A stretch of DNA of 64,000 nucleotides. Origin: Lineus longissimus. Lineage: Eukaryota > Nemertea > Pilidiophora > Heteronemertea > Lineidae. The stretch spans positions 18,538,001 through 18,602,000 of the forward strand of contig NC_088316.1 in NCBI RefSeq assembly GCF_910592395.1, in the 5' to 3' direction. Under the pieces are notes generated by a model. The model worked only from the letters and a program-made list of their open reading frames with translations. It did not search any database and was not told the origin of the DNA. The translations under genes and the position numbers were made by a program. Positions 48,401 through 60,400 of the stretch are shown one piece after another (within the stretch, counting starts at the first letter, position 1; every line of letters begins with the position of its first letter).

Positions 48401-51400
48401 ATGACGTACTTTGTCTCTCAATTTTACATTTCTCGTCATTCCAAACTGAACAAAACTTCTTATGTCTTGGTGCCACACCCAACCTTACTTCAGCACCCAG
48501 ATTGTAGGATGATGTCCCAGCCTATAAACATGGCTGACACCTTACCAAAATGGCCGCCGATTCGACGGAGGCTTCACAAAGGGAGATTTAGTCCCAATCA
48601 TAGGCGATGGGAAGGGGGTGTCGGGGAAGGGACGGCGCAAACAATCCCTTTTTCGGGAAAATTCTTCGAAATTAGTCTTAGGATTCTTCTGTATGTACAC
48701 TTTAAGAACTATTAACCTAGACTACGCCCACGTCACTGACCATATTCAGAACATAAGTTGCGCTTTTAAAGATTATATGAAATCCCGTCCGAACTTTCTT
48801 TTCAAGAATTGCACCCTACCTGCTAATGGTATCGGTGTCGCGCCCAGCCTCATTTCAGCATCCAAGTCGTAGGATGAAGTAAAAGAGACTTTCACCTCGG
48901 TAACCTCAAACACGCCGGGCGGTGGGGAACCCGTGGTCACGTTGATGATCTGGAGGGCTTGTATCGGCCCGTGGCAGAGCTCCTGTCCCTTGACACCAAC
49001 CTGTGTAGAAGACACCAGCAAGGAAAGGATGAACGTCAACGATTCGAAAGGGTGCCAGTGAGAATTTGATCATAGACCCGGTAGAATAAGTCTATGGTCA
49101 TAATAGTCATGCAAGTTGGTGCGGCTCAATGGAAGAGGCCTGGCAGTATACCAGGTTATAACTCACCTGAGGGGACAAGGTCCCGTGCATAGCCTAACTC
49201 ACCTGAAGGTCCCAGGTCCCGAGAAGAAACGTCGCAATTAAAAGCGCTGCTTCCATTTTTAAAGCTCTCCGTGAAGTATCAGTCGACGACAGTTGTATTC
49301 GTCCTTTATATGATATCATTTGATATAAATTCCACTCAAAACCGTAGAACTCCCGACAGATTTACATCTATTATGTATTTTTACCGTTGTCGATTGACGC
49401 TAATTACAATGTATTTCAATAGCATAATTCATGCTTTTAGGTTAAATTGGTTTGACCTTCTTGATACATAGTGCGAATCATTAGCAAATCCGTGTATTTT
49501 CTCCAACCTGTCCTCAATTGGCGGATCTTTCATGTGCAGCTGGAAACAGGGCTGTAGAAGGTGCTTCATCTCGTTGTTTTTGAACACTGAAACTGATTGA
49601 CACATTTTTCCTTTTTCCCCTTTGGAAGTCATAGTTTCTATCTGTCTATTGTATTGAAACACTGAAATCAAATGTACACCGGCCTATTGTTACATGAAGG
49701 GCCGAGATCCGACAAGGACTGCCTCAACGTAGAAAGTAAATGGTTCTTCAATCTGATAACTTAAACATGAGTAAGATACACGTTTATTTGTTACTTTCAC
49801 ATGTATCATTTTCCTTTCAGTTACCTGCCCACCCAACCCACGCCATGGTCATTTCCAATTCCTCGGCTCTGCGAGGGATGTGAGTCATTACCGCTTGATA
49901 TGCCACTCCGGTTTCCAGGTGACACCACCGAGAGGCGACACTTTGCTGTCATGCCGGGGCTCTAGGCCGATCGTAGGAGGACGGATGGCGACCTGTAGTA
50001 GCCACGGTAAGGCGAGGTTAATTATTATAGCATCCGTACATTAATGTTTACCGCCAACCGTTTTCTTCACTTTTGGGGCTGTATGATAACACTGGGTCAT
50101 AACATTTCTGTTCATGAAAGAAACAAATTTTCATGTAATCTTTCAATAGGAAATCCTTGCTTGATATTTTTAGAAATGACAGCCATGCGCCTAAAAGATT
50201 ATCATTTACGTGCAATTCATTTAGCTGGATATCCTGGCAGATAAATTGTGATTATCTTACTCGTTCCAGTAATGACCTGCTTGTCGAGTGAATTCAAATG
50301 CAAGCGGAAACAAGAGTGTATCCCCAGGAGCGTTGTATGTGACGGCCGTTACCATTGTCTCGACAAGACGGACGAGTCGCCTTCAGTTTGCAATGGCAGA
50401 AGAGGTGGGTGTGCCTACGTACCCTTTTCGGGGGACTCTACCGTTCAAACAGTTTCCCTGTTCGTGTGTGCGTAGGGAGGGGGGGGGGGGGGGGGCGAGC
50501 ACTCGGTCGATTTGTACGCGAAGGGAAGGTGGTACAACTACAGCCATGTTGCAAAATATTAAAGTCTCAACAGTGTAGAAGACAGCTGGTAGTCATGCAC
50601 GCCTATGCACAACGAGGCTTTAATTGCAGCCGGGCTATAATCGTACCAACTTACCTTATTCCCCAACAGTGTCAAAATCTTTCCAGAAAATGGAAGTTAG
50701 TGTGCGTTTTTTTATTGTAAACTCCATTGCATCATCCTTATTGGATCTCCTTATGGCAACATGACGAGGCAGGTCCAATGCGTCCGGAGTGTAGTTAATT
50801 GGGGCAGGCGAGAACTTCGACACTAAATGGCAATGCTGCTGAAGTGGTAAGAGATACGAATAATAGGCTACTAGATTGACGAAGGGAGAATAATTCTCTG
50901 TCTTCACTAGTCGAATTCAGTGCGCTTGAGATAAATCTGATCGACTCTTTTCCTTTCCACACTAAGGTATGGCTTGCACACCAAGGCCGGACTGGATGCA
51001 TGGGGACCCAAACTTCGTCTTCCAGAGAGTCGGTATCCAAAGCAACACAGGGATTGTTGAGTACGGAGTTAGTTGCGTGGAGGGCTACAGACTAAAAGGG
51101 CATCACCGGGACACCCCATTTCTTCAGTGCTCTGCGGGAAATGTCATAAGGAAACCAAGAGTTCATTGTGAAAGAATACCGGGTATGTAGGCTAAGAAGA
51201 AGAATAGTAAGGGCTCCCTTACGAATAAGATCTCGGATTCACCATGGTAAAATTTGAATTCACCATGGTCAATTCAGCGTTTTACATGCTCACCATAGAG
51301 AATTCTGATTTTACCATCCTCACCATGGTGACACAGTTTACCATCATGGTGTATTGTGGATTTACCATGGTGAAAATGAGACAAACTGAAATGAGTGCAC

Positions 51401-51780
51401 TACCATTATCCTAGACGCTGAACTCCGTATATCCTTCTTTCAGCAAATTAAAATGTCATCAAATATTTTCCGTCGACCTTGAACTCATTGTCCCACTGTC
51501 CCTGCGTCCTCTCGAGTGTAGCTCTTCTTTACCGCGGATAGACCAAAGTTACTTTTATTTTATTTCCACAGATGGACAGCCTTGCATTCTCATGGCCTCA
51601 GTCGACTATGTGATCGAAAACTACCATGATGACCAGCTGGATCTGGACATCGACAATCACTCGGAGCAGCAGCCAGGAACTCTCCTCACAGTGCGGTGTC
51701 GAAACGGCAGAAAAAACGTCACAGTCTACTGCAATTTGAACGGGATATTCGAGGGACTTCCCGATTGTTCTCGTCAATAA
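45416..51780 (+). CDS. Secreted sushi-LDLa-sushi protein, complete, five exons
   Basis: Exons 45416-45488, 49821-50006, 50270-50404, 50967-51182 and 51572-51780 give 272 residues. Every intron is phase 1 and each module is one exon, the usual pattern of shuffled extracellular domains. Exon 1 is a signal peptide (METAIFALAAVCLCGVMFGS). Exon 2 is a sushi/CCP module (TCPPNPRHGHF to SCRGSRP and MATCSSHG). Exon 3 is an LDL-receptor class A module (CLSSEFKCKRKQECIPRS, VCDGRYHCLDKTDE). Exon 4 is a second sushi module (MACTPRPDWMHGD to RVHCERIP). Exon 5 (CILMASVDY to YCNLNGIFEGLPDC) is a degenerate sushi-like end before the stop. No membrane span is seen, so it is probably secreted, perhaps an adhesion or immune-recognition protein; that is inference. 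The first intron (4.3 kb) contains a complete gene on the other strand. Confidence 0.88.
45425..45660 (+). repeat. Tandem duplication of the signal-peptide exon, second copy decayed
   Basis: The segment 45,425-45,540 (exon 1 of the sushi gene plus the start of its intron) is repeated at about 45,545-45,660. Shared blocks include ATTCGCCC, TTCGGTTCAGGAGCT and GATT(C/T)GCTTTGCAC. In the second copy the donor GCAGGTAAG has become GCAGAAATT, so it cannot splice as exon 1 does. Confidence 0.8.
45777..49256 (-). CDS. Novel secreted protein, complete, five exons; nested in intron 1 of the sushi gene
   Basis: Exons 49256-49203, 49000-48820, 48345-48169, 47624-47420 and 46398-45777 join in consistent phase (0, 1, 1, 2) to give 412 residues. 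I do not recognise the family. Exon 1 is a signal peptide (MEAALLIATFLLGTWDLQ). The mature protein has few cysteines (ELCHGP, EHPCNTI, GLTCFAL, YYGCSAY) and several N-glycosylation sequons (IINVTTG, FNASNLSVG, PNMSVM, NNNTLV). Exon 4 is tyrosine- and lysine-rich (YGVTYRWKKREKIKLK). The long last exon has alternating hydrophobic strands (FDFLVKG, VYTFTSFHFAD, NLDMATVFFDGTIPEAERG) and suggests a beta-rich fold. No membrane span follows the signal peptide. A second acceptor in the last exon near 46,361 would also keep frame. A TATA box lies about 50 bases upstream of its ATG. Function is unknown. Confidence 0.75.
47317..47396. repeat. Exact 40-bp tandem duplication
   Basis: Two identical 40-base copies starting TCGAATGATAATACAGCC lie head to tail at 47317-47356 and 47357-47396. 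They are in the intron before the last exon of the nested secreted gene. Perfect identity indicates a recent event. Confidence 0.95.
48035..48110 (-). repeat. Weak tRNA-like sequence
   Basis: On the minus strand a B-box-like TAGTTCGAGTCGCGG follows a weak A-box. No complete cloverleaf is possible. It is probably a SINE fragment in the intron after exon 3 of the nested gene. Confidence 0.3.
49305..49310 (-). promoter_or_regulatory. TATA box of the nested secreted gene
   Basis: TTTATA on the plus strand reads TATAAA on the minus strand (context CATATAAAGGACG), 49 bases upstream of the ATG at 49,256. It implies a very short 5' UTR of about 25 bases. Confidence 0.6.
50479..50495. repeat. Poly-G tract
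   Basis: Seventeen consecutive G residues (after GGGA) in intron 3 of the sushi gene. Such a run is prone to sequencing-length error. Confidence 0.9.
51237..51375. repeat. Small inverted-repeat element built on CACCATGG motifs
   Basis: ATTCACCATGGTAAA at the left end is matched by its near-complement TTTACCATGGTG at the right end. Between them CACCAT(G/A) and its complement recur several times. It lies in intron 4 of the sushi gene and has no coding capacity; probably a tiny MITE-like or palindrome-rich element. Confidence 0.65.
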
Positions 51781-51926
51781 CTGGGATTGCCTACCGAGGC
51801 AACCTAAAGGATTTCTCTCTAAAGTGAGCTGTGCCTCAAATAGACGGGAGGAAACCTCAAGTTTGTTTGTCAGAGTGCCGAATAGTCAAGGAGAATGTTA
51901 CATTTACGCCACGTCGACATTAATCG

Positions 51927-51987
51927 ATAACCAGCTGGAAGAGTGAACACATCCGCCATTGTCCTATTGACTCTTCCAGCTGGTTAA
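51927..51987. repeat. Near-perfect hairpin in the sushi-gene 3' UTR
   Basis: ATAACCAGCTGGAAGAGT pairs with its near-complement ACTCTTCCAGCTGGTTAAT; about 20 bases pair around a loop of roughly 20. A third copy of the half-motif CCAGCTGGTTAT stands alone at 52,086-52,098. Size and shape would suit a small-RNA precursor, but a repeat remnant is as likely. Confidence 0.75.
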
Positions 51988-52236
51988 TAATACCGCGACC
52001 GGCACAGTGATCGTTGTGTGCGGCCCTACTGTCATGAGCTTGAATATTATGTCCGCTCATCCAACAGGGTCATCATTTCACTCATCCAGCTGGTTATCAG
52101 TCCAATATTCCTGCCGTGACGTCTAATTCCAGGGCATTCTGATTTGGCAAGGTCGTCATCTCTTCTCAAATAACCTACATGTACTATTGGGGTACAATTA
52201 TCAGTTATTCCTGTTACTTTTCTTTTTTGTCATTTA

Positions 52237-52242
52237 AATAAA
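52237..52242 (+). terminator. Polyadenylation signal of the sushi gene
   Basis: AATAAA about 455 bases past the stop codon at 51,780, in an AT-rich stretch. Confidence 0.55.
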
Positions 52243-52270
52243 CAAAACAATACTTATCTACATAATTTTC

Positions 52271-52276
52271 TTTATT
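52271..52276 (-). terminator. Polyadenylation signal of ATRX
   Basis: TTTATT on the plus strand reads AATAAA on the minus strand, about 2.2 kb past the ATRX stop codon. It faces the sushi-gene signal 30 bases away, so the two convergent transcripts probably overlap slightly. Confidence 0.45.
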
Positions 52277-54447
52277 TTTTTTCATTGCAACAACGTTACA
52301 AGGGAACACTTGATCACAAGAACAAGACATATTTTAATTATTTAACACTGATCATCGCAAAATCTGGCATCCCATGCCAAATAACAGATCAAAATGTAAA
52401 AAGAACTCTCATCTTTATTCACTCTTGGTAGGACCAGAGTCTTTCTATACAAGATATAGAAAGACTCTGGTCGGACCAAGTATGGACTGAAAGAACACAT
52501 CCTCCCCCTTAAATTACACTTAGGAGAAGCCCGAGACAAGGAGTTCCACTTTGGTTGGAAACTCTCAATAAATGCAGTGTTTACTACAAGTTATTTCCCT
52601 TTAACTTATGAGAACATAATCAGTTCCAAAAACAATGATATAAATTACAAGAAACTTGACTAACGAGTTCATACTATCTTGCTCCACATCCCCCAAAAAA
52701 TTTCAAATATTAATATGTGGAAGAATATTTACCGGTATGATATGTTCGACGCTCTTCTCATTAAAAACATACATGTACTATTTAACCCTTTAGTTACTCA
52801 AGATTTTTAATGAATTCCCATGTTTTCATATTTGGTCAAGAAAACTCCCCCAAAGCTAATCGTTTTGAGATCAATCGCAGTGCCACAGCATTACAGATCT
52901 TGTAACTGGTGATTAGTGAGTATGAACTATCATGTGTGTTGAATTGAAAATAAAACATCGCAACATTTACAGAAAATACCCTTTAGGGAAGTAATTTTTT
53001 CACAACATTCTGGTAGCACTTAAAGCAACGGAGAAAATGATCAGTTCCAAGGTATGTAATCTCTATGATCAGCAGACAATAAACATTCCAACCATCACCA
53101 CAGCACACCACCTTACGACATGAACACATCTCAAACAACTCGACCATTCCATTGCCATCAAGAGTTACTTTGATACTGTTAACAGCAACATTTTTGTCGG
53201 CGTTTTATTTCACGAATAACCCAGACCCATTCGATAGTCTGTCATGTGATAATTTTTTTATCAAAAATGGAAGTTGGCAGTGACAGTAGCAAATAGTCCA
53301 ATCTGATTCTGTTACACTGTTGAATTCCTATACAACTTGAAGAAGCGATACAATAATTCAGCAAAGCTCTTCATTTACGAGAATTATGACATTCCCCAGG
53401 AGGCACAGGTCAACTATTTCAGACATGAATGCCTAGGAGATTATGACCATGAACCATGTTTGGTCCTTTTCTAAAATAGTACGTATAAAATCACTTTGTA
53501 ACGAACATATATTACAAACAAAGACATTGATCATAACATACATGTAGAATCTCAACAGATACTGAAATCAGAAAAATATGATTTGGAAGAAATTTTCAAT
53601 AATTAGAACCACAATACGTTAATAATTAAACATTGATTATGTAAACTATACAAATGACTCTCATTATGAAAGGGAACTACATGTATCTCAACTCTCAATA
53701 AATCATATTCATTCCCCAGCCAAGCCACAATGAAGTACGAAGCATAGAGAATTGAGAGTGTGATTGACTGACAGTTAGGCTACACCAATTTAACTTAAGA
53801 TTGCTCTCCTGTTCGGTATAAGCTTATATATTTTTGGTACAAATGATGTGTGACCAAACACTACCTTATATCCGGATCATCAAATCCGCAATTATTATGC
53901 AACATTAGACTGAACTAGTGGTATACACTGTATATTACCGTGACATAAGTCTGCACACAGCATATTACCAAAGTTCCATGTAAAAGGACCCTATTCATTG
54001 GCCATAACATTACGGACATAGCCATGCCCATAAACATTGTCATGCAAGTCATTTTGATTTATAACGAACCTAAAAAATCAGAACAGGCAGACGATGCCCT
54101 GAAACACAGATGACCAGCATTCTTATTTTGTCATATTCAGTGGTGCTCTGAAGGACAAATTCAGTGATCCCTATAAATCCTTTGGCTTTACTGAATCTCA
54201 AAAGCTATTTATCATAATCAACATGATGATTTGAATAAAATTCAAACCAGGTAACCCCCACTTTCACTTCCAAAGTGAAAAATCAGTGAAAAGAATTGAA
54301 CAAATGCAAATGGTACAAAATGGCTTTTCTTAGCTTTCAAATTTGGTAGCAACACCACTGGTTGCAGAATATGTGGCTAAGAATAAGATTTCACAACTGT
54401 CATGACTGTGTTTGATTTAAATTATTAACGATAACACAATACTAAAA
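52277..54447 (-). other. Probable long 3' UTR of ATRX
   Basis: This AT-rich stretch has no supported coding region and lies between the ATRX stop codon and the first good minus-strand polyadenylation hexamer. It contains a hairpin at 52,424-52,480. Confidence 0.45.
52424..52480. repeat. Hairpin with 25-bp stem in ATRX 3' UTR
   Basis: The arm at 52424-52448 (CTTGGTAGGACCAGAGTCTT and five more bases) is complementary to 52456-52480 at about 23 of 25 positions, with a seven-base loop. It would be a strong structure in the ATRX 3' UTR. Confidence 0.8.
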
Positions 54448-57400
54448 CTAAGAGCCATCATCGTCAACCAAATCAACTATTTTTGGCCCAGATGATGCTT
54501 CATTTTGTAATCTGGCAAGCCATTCACGTTGCCGGATACGGTCTTCATGTAAGCGTCGCTGTTGTTGAATCTGTTGTAACCGTAGCAACTCCTGTTGTTG
54601 TCTGGCTTGGATCTGGAACAGATGGAAAGATGCACATTTAATCTTTGATTGAGCACTAAACTAAACGTTAGGCTGACGTTACACAGGCCTCATTCGTTCA
54701 CTTCCGACATGTCACGTTCCAGCTTTACTTAACGTTCCTCGGTGAATGCACGGCCTTGTGGCATGCATTCAGTGAGGAACGAACGCATTAAGGGGAACGT
54801 GACATGTGGGAAGTGAACGAATGAGGCCTATGTAACGTCAGCCTTACAGGATGTTAACAGAGTGTCTCGATGCTCACCTGTTGTTTGTGGAGTTCTTGTT
54901 GGGCCCGAATCTGACTGGAATGCTGTTGCATTTGCATGTTAATCACAGCCTGCAGGCGCTGCGTCACCTCGATCGGGGTCAGGTTGGGATTCTGCTGCAG
55001 GATCATGCGCATCATGTTATTGATGTAGGTGGGGTTCTGGAGGTAGGCCTGCAGAGTCTCCATACTCTGCTGACCGGCCTGAAGCAGGTTGTTACCCTGG
55101 GCAAGGAGGTTGAATGATTGTTGATCCATACCCATACCCATGCCCATGCCCATACCCATACCTGGAAAAATCAGAAAGAAATCTTGAACAGATATCAACA
55201 AGCACTCTGTCACAGTCATTAATGAAATGAGTATGAAAATGTTCCGTTTTAAGAAGATTTTCTGAGCGGTTGACGATTTTCTTTCAGCAGAGAAATGGAA
55301 ATCTGAGCTCCTTGCCATGAAAGAGCTTCCCCTGAAAGTCTTACAGTGGAAACTGGGATAATCATAATACAAAGTGAGGATGATACTTCATCATGGAAGT
55401 AAAATATACAGTTTGTCGCATCGTAAAATCTCTATTCTGTTATATCACTCACCAGGATTCTGGTAATAGGTAAACTGGCCCTTCTTCTCCGCCTCGTACT
55501 CTTCCCAGGCCGTCTTGCGGTCCTCCTCAGATAGTTTCTCATTGTCAATGTTCTCGAGTAAGGAGTCATGGTGATGATACTTGAGGATCCACTCACTCTT
55601 AGAGTGGAGGATATCTGCCAAGAAGCGATCCTGAAAATGTAACATAGAGATTACTGAACAGTTGAGGAACGAAGCACTGAGTTCAGGCAGCTCTGTAACT
55701 TAAAAGGGTGAAACTTGTACTGAGTTCGACTTGTTCTGGTTTGCGGCAAAGGAGTTCAGGCAGCTCTGTAACTTAAAAGGGTGAAACTTGTACTGAGTTC
55801 GACTTGTTCTGGTTTGCGGCAAAGGAGTTCAGGCAGCTCTGTAACTCAAAAGGGTGAAACTTGTACTGAGTTCGACTTGTTCTGGTTTGCGGCAAAGGAG
55901 TTCAGGCAGCTCTGTAACTTAAAAGGGTGAAACTTGTACTGAGTTCGACTTGTTCTGGTTTGCGGCAAAGGAGTTCAGGCAGCTCTGTAACTTAGAAGGG
56001 TGAATCTTGTACTGAGTTCGACTTGTTCTGGTTTGCGGCAAAGGAGTTCAGGCCGCTCTGTAACTTAAAAGGGTGAAACTTGTACTGAGTTCGACTTGTT
56101 CTTGTTTGCGGCAAAGGAGTTCAGGCAGCTCTGTAACTTAAAAGGGTGAAACTTGTACTGAGTTCGACTTGTTCTGGTTTGCGGCAAAGGAGTTCAGGCA
56201 GCTCTGTAACTTAAAAGGGTGAAACTAGTACTGAGTTCGACTTGTTCTGGTTTGCGGCAAAGGAGTTCAGGCAGCTCTGTAACTTAAAAGGGTGAAACTT
56301 GTACTGAGTTCGACTTGTTCTTGTTTGCGGCAAAGGAGTTCAGGCAGCTCTGTAACTCAAAAGGGTGAAACTTGTACCGAGTTCGACTTGTTCTGATTTG
56401 CGGCAAAGGAGTTCAGGCAGCTCTGTAACTTAAAAGGGTGAAACTTGTACTGAGTTCGACTTGTTCTGGTTTGCGGCAAAGGAGTTCAGGCAGCTCTGAC
56501 ATAACTTAAAAGGGTGAAACTTGTACTGAGTTCGACTTGTTCTGGTAGACACCTTAAGAGTAGTGACACTCTTAGTGTGTCCGGTTAGTGATTAAGTGCA
56601 ACACCTTCATATCCCCATCCAAGCAAAACTCCACAATGTATCAAGCGTATGAAGAGAATTCACCTTTGGTAGTATAGGCGTAGGTTGTTCCTTCTCTGCG
56701 TCATATTTATCTGGCGTGAACGCGTATAATTCTCTCATATCAGCAGCAGAGAAATGTCTCTCGACTTGATGTTCATCCACAACGCGCTGGGAAAGGGACT
56801 GTTTTGTCACCTGCCTCTCGTAGATTTTTTCTTCCATCGTTCCCTGAAAGTGGCAAAATCACAATGTGTAACTCAATTTGATCATGATGATGATAATAAT
56901 ATGCAGAACTTGCTGAATTGTCTCTGGAACTTTTCATTCTATGCCTGTTGCACATAATATAAGGATGTCAGTCCAACGCCATATCAAGGAGATCAATCAC
57001 AGCTCTGGAACAAATACCGGGCCTACCCCCACAGTGAAGACAACAACCCTCTTTGGAATCACTTACCTGGGCTAATAATCTGTAGATGTAACAAGGCTTT
57101 ATTTGACCAAAACGGTACACTCGGAACATGGACTGTGTATCGTACGACGGGTTCCAAGAAGCGTCAAAGATGACTACCCTGTTGCCGGCTACCAGGTTGA
57201 TGCCCAGAGAGCCAGCCCGTGTTGAGATCAGAAACAATCTTGCCCTGAAAAAAATAACCATAAATATTGTAAATCATTTTCAGAGACTCAAGTAAGCACT
57301 CTCCGGGTCTGTCCTATTTCAGTCACATGCCGTTCTCCAGCAGATTATCTAATTGATTGATCTAATTGATTGATTCAAAACTAAAAGGTGTTAATCATGT

Positions 57401-60400
57401 CTGCTTACCTATGGTCTTCAATATCGTTGAACACCTCGGCATACTTCTTTCGATTTTGGGCATTCGTTGTACCATCTAATCGGAAGTAATCAAGGCCATG
57501 ACTCCAACCGCCGGGACCACACACCTGCAAAGAATTGAGAGGAAATTAACGACCAACTCATCATGAATAGGAGGCACCGACCTAAACCATTGTGCCACCT
57601 GTCAGTTCATAAACACGTTTGTGATTTCCATTGCTTTGAACAGCCACTACTCCACAGCCCCTGGGTGCTTTTGACATACAAGCTGTCTTGATAAAGGCTT
57701 TAGCCTAGGCAATGATGTTGCTCATTCTCACCTCGGAAGAACTCCTATCGAAGTAGTCCAGGTAATCTTCTATGATGTTGAGGGAGAGGATACTCTGGCT
57801 AAACACAAGCCTGAAATAGAGAAAATGCGGGGCGACTATACATTTTGAAACTACAACCCATTCTCTGAAAAAGAGTGCAAGTGCTAAGACAGGCTAAAGG
57901 TCCCACATAGGGGGGAAATCGACCTATCTGTAGGGCTCAACAAAGAATCAACCGAAAGTGGGCAACACGATACATTCTAGCACGTCAAGATGTCTTACAC
58001 TTTATCACCGATTTCCTCCGCCATCCTGATGATTTCAAATAGCACCACTAGTTTCCCACTGAGCTCATATTTCCACTGGTCATCTTCAAGATTGACATGT
58101 TCTCCCCACCACTCATCCGACTCATTCTTGCCGATTTCCTCGAGTGACTGAAGTGGCGTTGCAGACCGACTGTTTCCTGAAAATAACAATTGCACATTCA
58201 CAATCAATTTGAGGGCAAACTTAAACCTCTACCTGTCTCTTGTTTTCAAAACATGCCACCCTTTATGAAAACAGACATCACAATTTGCCTTGTCTTCCAA
58301 AAAGGAACTAAGTATTTTAGGCCTGGTGTCGTCTACAGATGGTCTGAAATAACATTGGAGCCCTCAAATTTCAGGAGTTATCAATGGCAAACTTTTCAGG
58401 GAACCTCTGAATTGTGACCCCTGGAACTTACCGCCTCTAGTACTCGACTTCCACTTATTGACTACCTCATCTCCGGCATCACTGCCTCTCCTTCTTCGAC
58501 TAGAGGTCTGTTTCTTCTTTTTCTTGCTGAAAGTGAATCGGTTTTTAAATATGCAGAATAGTTTTACCACACTCAAAGCAAATAAAGTCCAATCATACTT
58601 TGACTCGTTGTCAAGTCATGCTGTCTACAACAGTACACAAAACCACCAAACTTTCACGAGTGTTTTCTTCTGAAATATTACTGCAGTGCTCAAGTACATT
58701 GTACATTCTAATAATGGGCACATTTTGCAAAGCCCCCCTATCACTTTTAATATGATTCTCCAAGAGGATCGCTTTAGGGAAAACCTACTCTTCATCCGAA
58801 TCTAGAGTGATCACATCAGATTCAGACTTGGACGATGCCGCCTCTTCCGAGGAAGACGCCTCAGACTGGTAGGAATCATCATCGACGAAATCATCCGACT
58901 CATCATTCAGCATGGCCTAAAATCAAGGAAGGTGGTTATGACTGACGGGAGAAAAACATTAAGGGTTTCTCTATTCTTATGTCATTTGTCACAACATATC
59001 ATGTATCACATGTCACATTTTCCCAGTCTTTGTAGATCATTGTGACTACAAGCTCTTACAAAAGAATTGAGATTGAGAGTACATGTATGATGGCCAATAT
59101 CTAACTCGGAACGCGTCTTTTTCATTCATTAAGAAACAGCAGGGTTAGTCAGCACAAACCTACCTTCTCATCGAGCCGGTCTTGATGCATTTTAAGTACC
59201 CACGGATGCGTCCAGATCCTCATGAGATTCTGATAATCCTTGAATAGACTTGCACCAGCCCTCTTCCCGTTTTCGTCAAACGTCACATTAAGATCGAGAT
59301 ACTTTTGGTACAACTCGATCTGCACCGCAGACAGACGCACACTGATCACATATTCAAATTTCGGCGGAAGGAATTTTGATAAACAGCTGTAGTCTCTGCG
59401 TTGGACGCAGCCGTCCAACATCTCGTGAAGAACGTGGGAACGTTTCTTCATGATACGCACGTCACGTTGCGTGGAGTCCGCACACTGTCCATTTGTGATT
59501 GGATTGATAAATCGATTACTGAACTCTTTCTTCGTACCCAGGAGATTGCGCTTCACAAAGTTTACCATACAATGATCTGGAACAAGAAACAAACAATGAT
59601 TATGACTAATAATCGCCATTATCATCTCTATCATACTTCAAGCAAAACAATTTTCATTTTTCACTTTCCCGAGCCCATCCATAGCCAGAAAACATTCTCA
59701 TGGCAAAAGCCCAGATTCTATGCTAATGATGTTGATCAAACGACTTAAAACCAAAAGAAATATTATACATGAGACTCACATTCGACTAGATTGTTCTGTA
59801 AAGGAGTACCAGTCAACACCACCCGCCTCTTTGATGCGACAGCGTTACATGTTTTGGACAGCGCCGATTGGTCGTTCTTCAATAAGTGGCCCTCGTCGCA
59901 TACGATGAAGTCAGGTCCTGAAGAGAAAAGGCAAGACTTCAGACACTTGGGATTATCCAGTCCGAACCTGGTCTATCCTCACTCTAAAGCCCTCTCAGGT
60001 TGAGCTAACCAAAGACACTGCAGGAGCAGCTCCTTGATATACAAGACTGCCTCTGTGACATACATCAATTGAATTGTATAATCATCGGTATAATCATGTG
60101 AATGACAGAGCTGGAGATATACCTTATGTGTGCACAGAAACCGCTTTCAACTTACCAGGGTCAGAGAGAGTCTCGAAGAAGACCTTCTTCAATTTCTTAT
60201 TTCGACAGTGATTGCCTCTGCACAAGTTTCTAAACATCTCGTAACCGATGATGAGAATACCTCCACTCTCCTGCCAATCCTGCAACATCGCTGCACGTTG
60301 ATGATTATTCTTCACATGACCCAACTCATACACCTGAATAAACAATAACGGTATCATTAGAATGTTAACAGCCAAATTTACCACGCAAATCCAAACTATT

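Noticed and set aside
48230-48715. 161-codon plus-strand frame
   Set aside because: It overlaps antisense the third exon (48,345-48,169) of the nested secreted gene, whose phases, donor and acceptor all fit; the plus frame has none of these.
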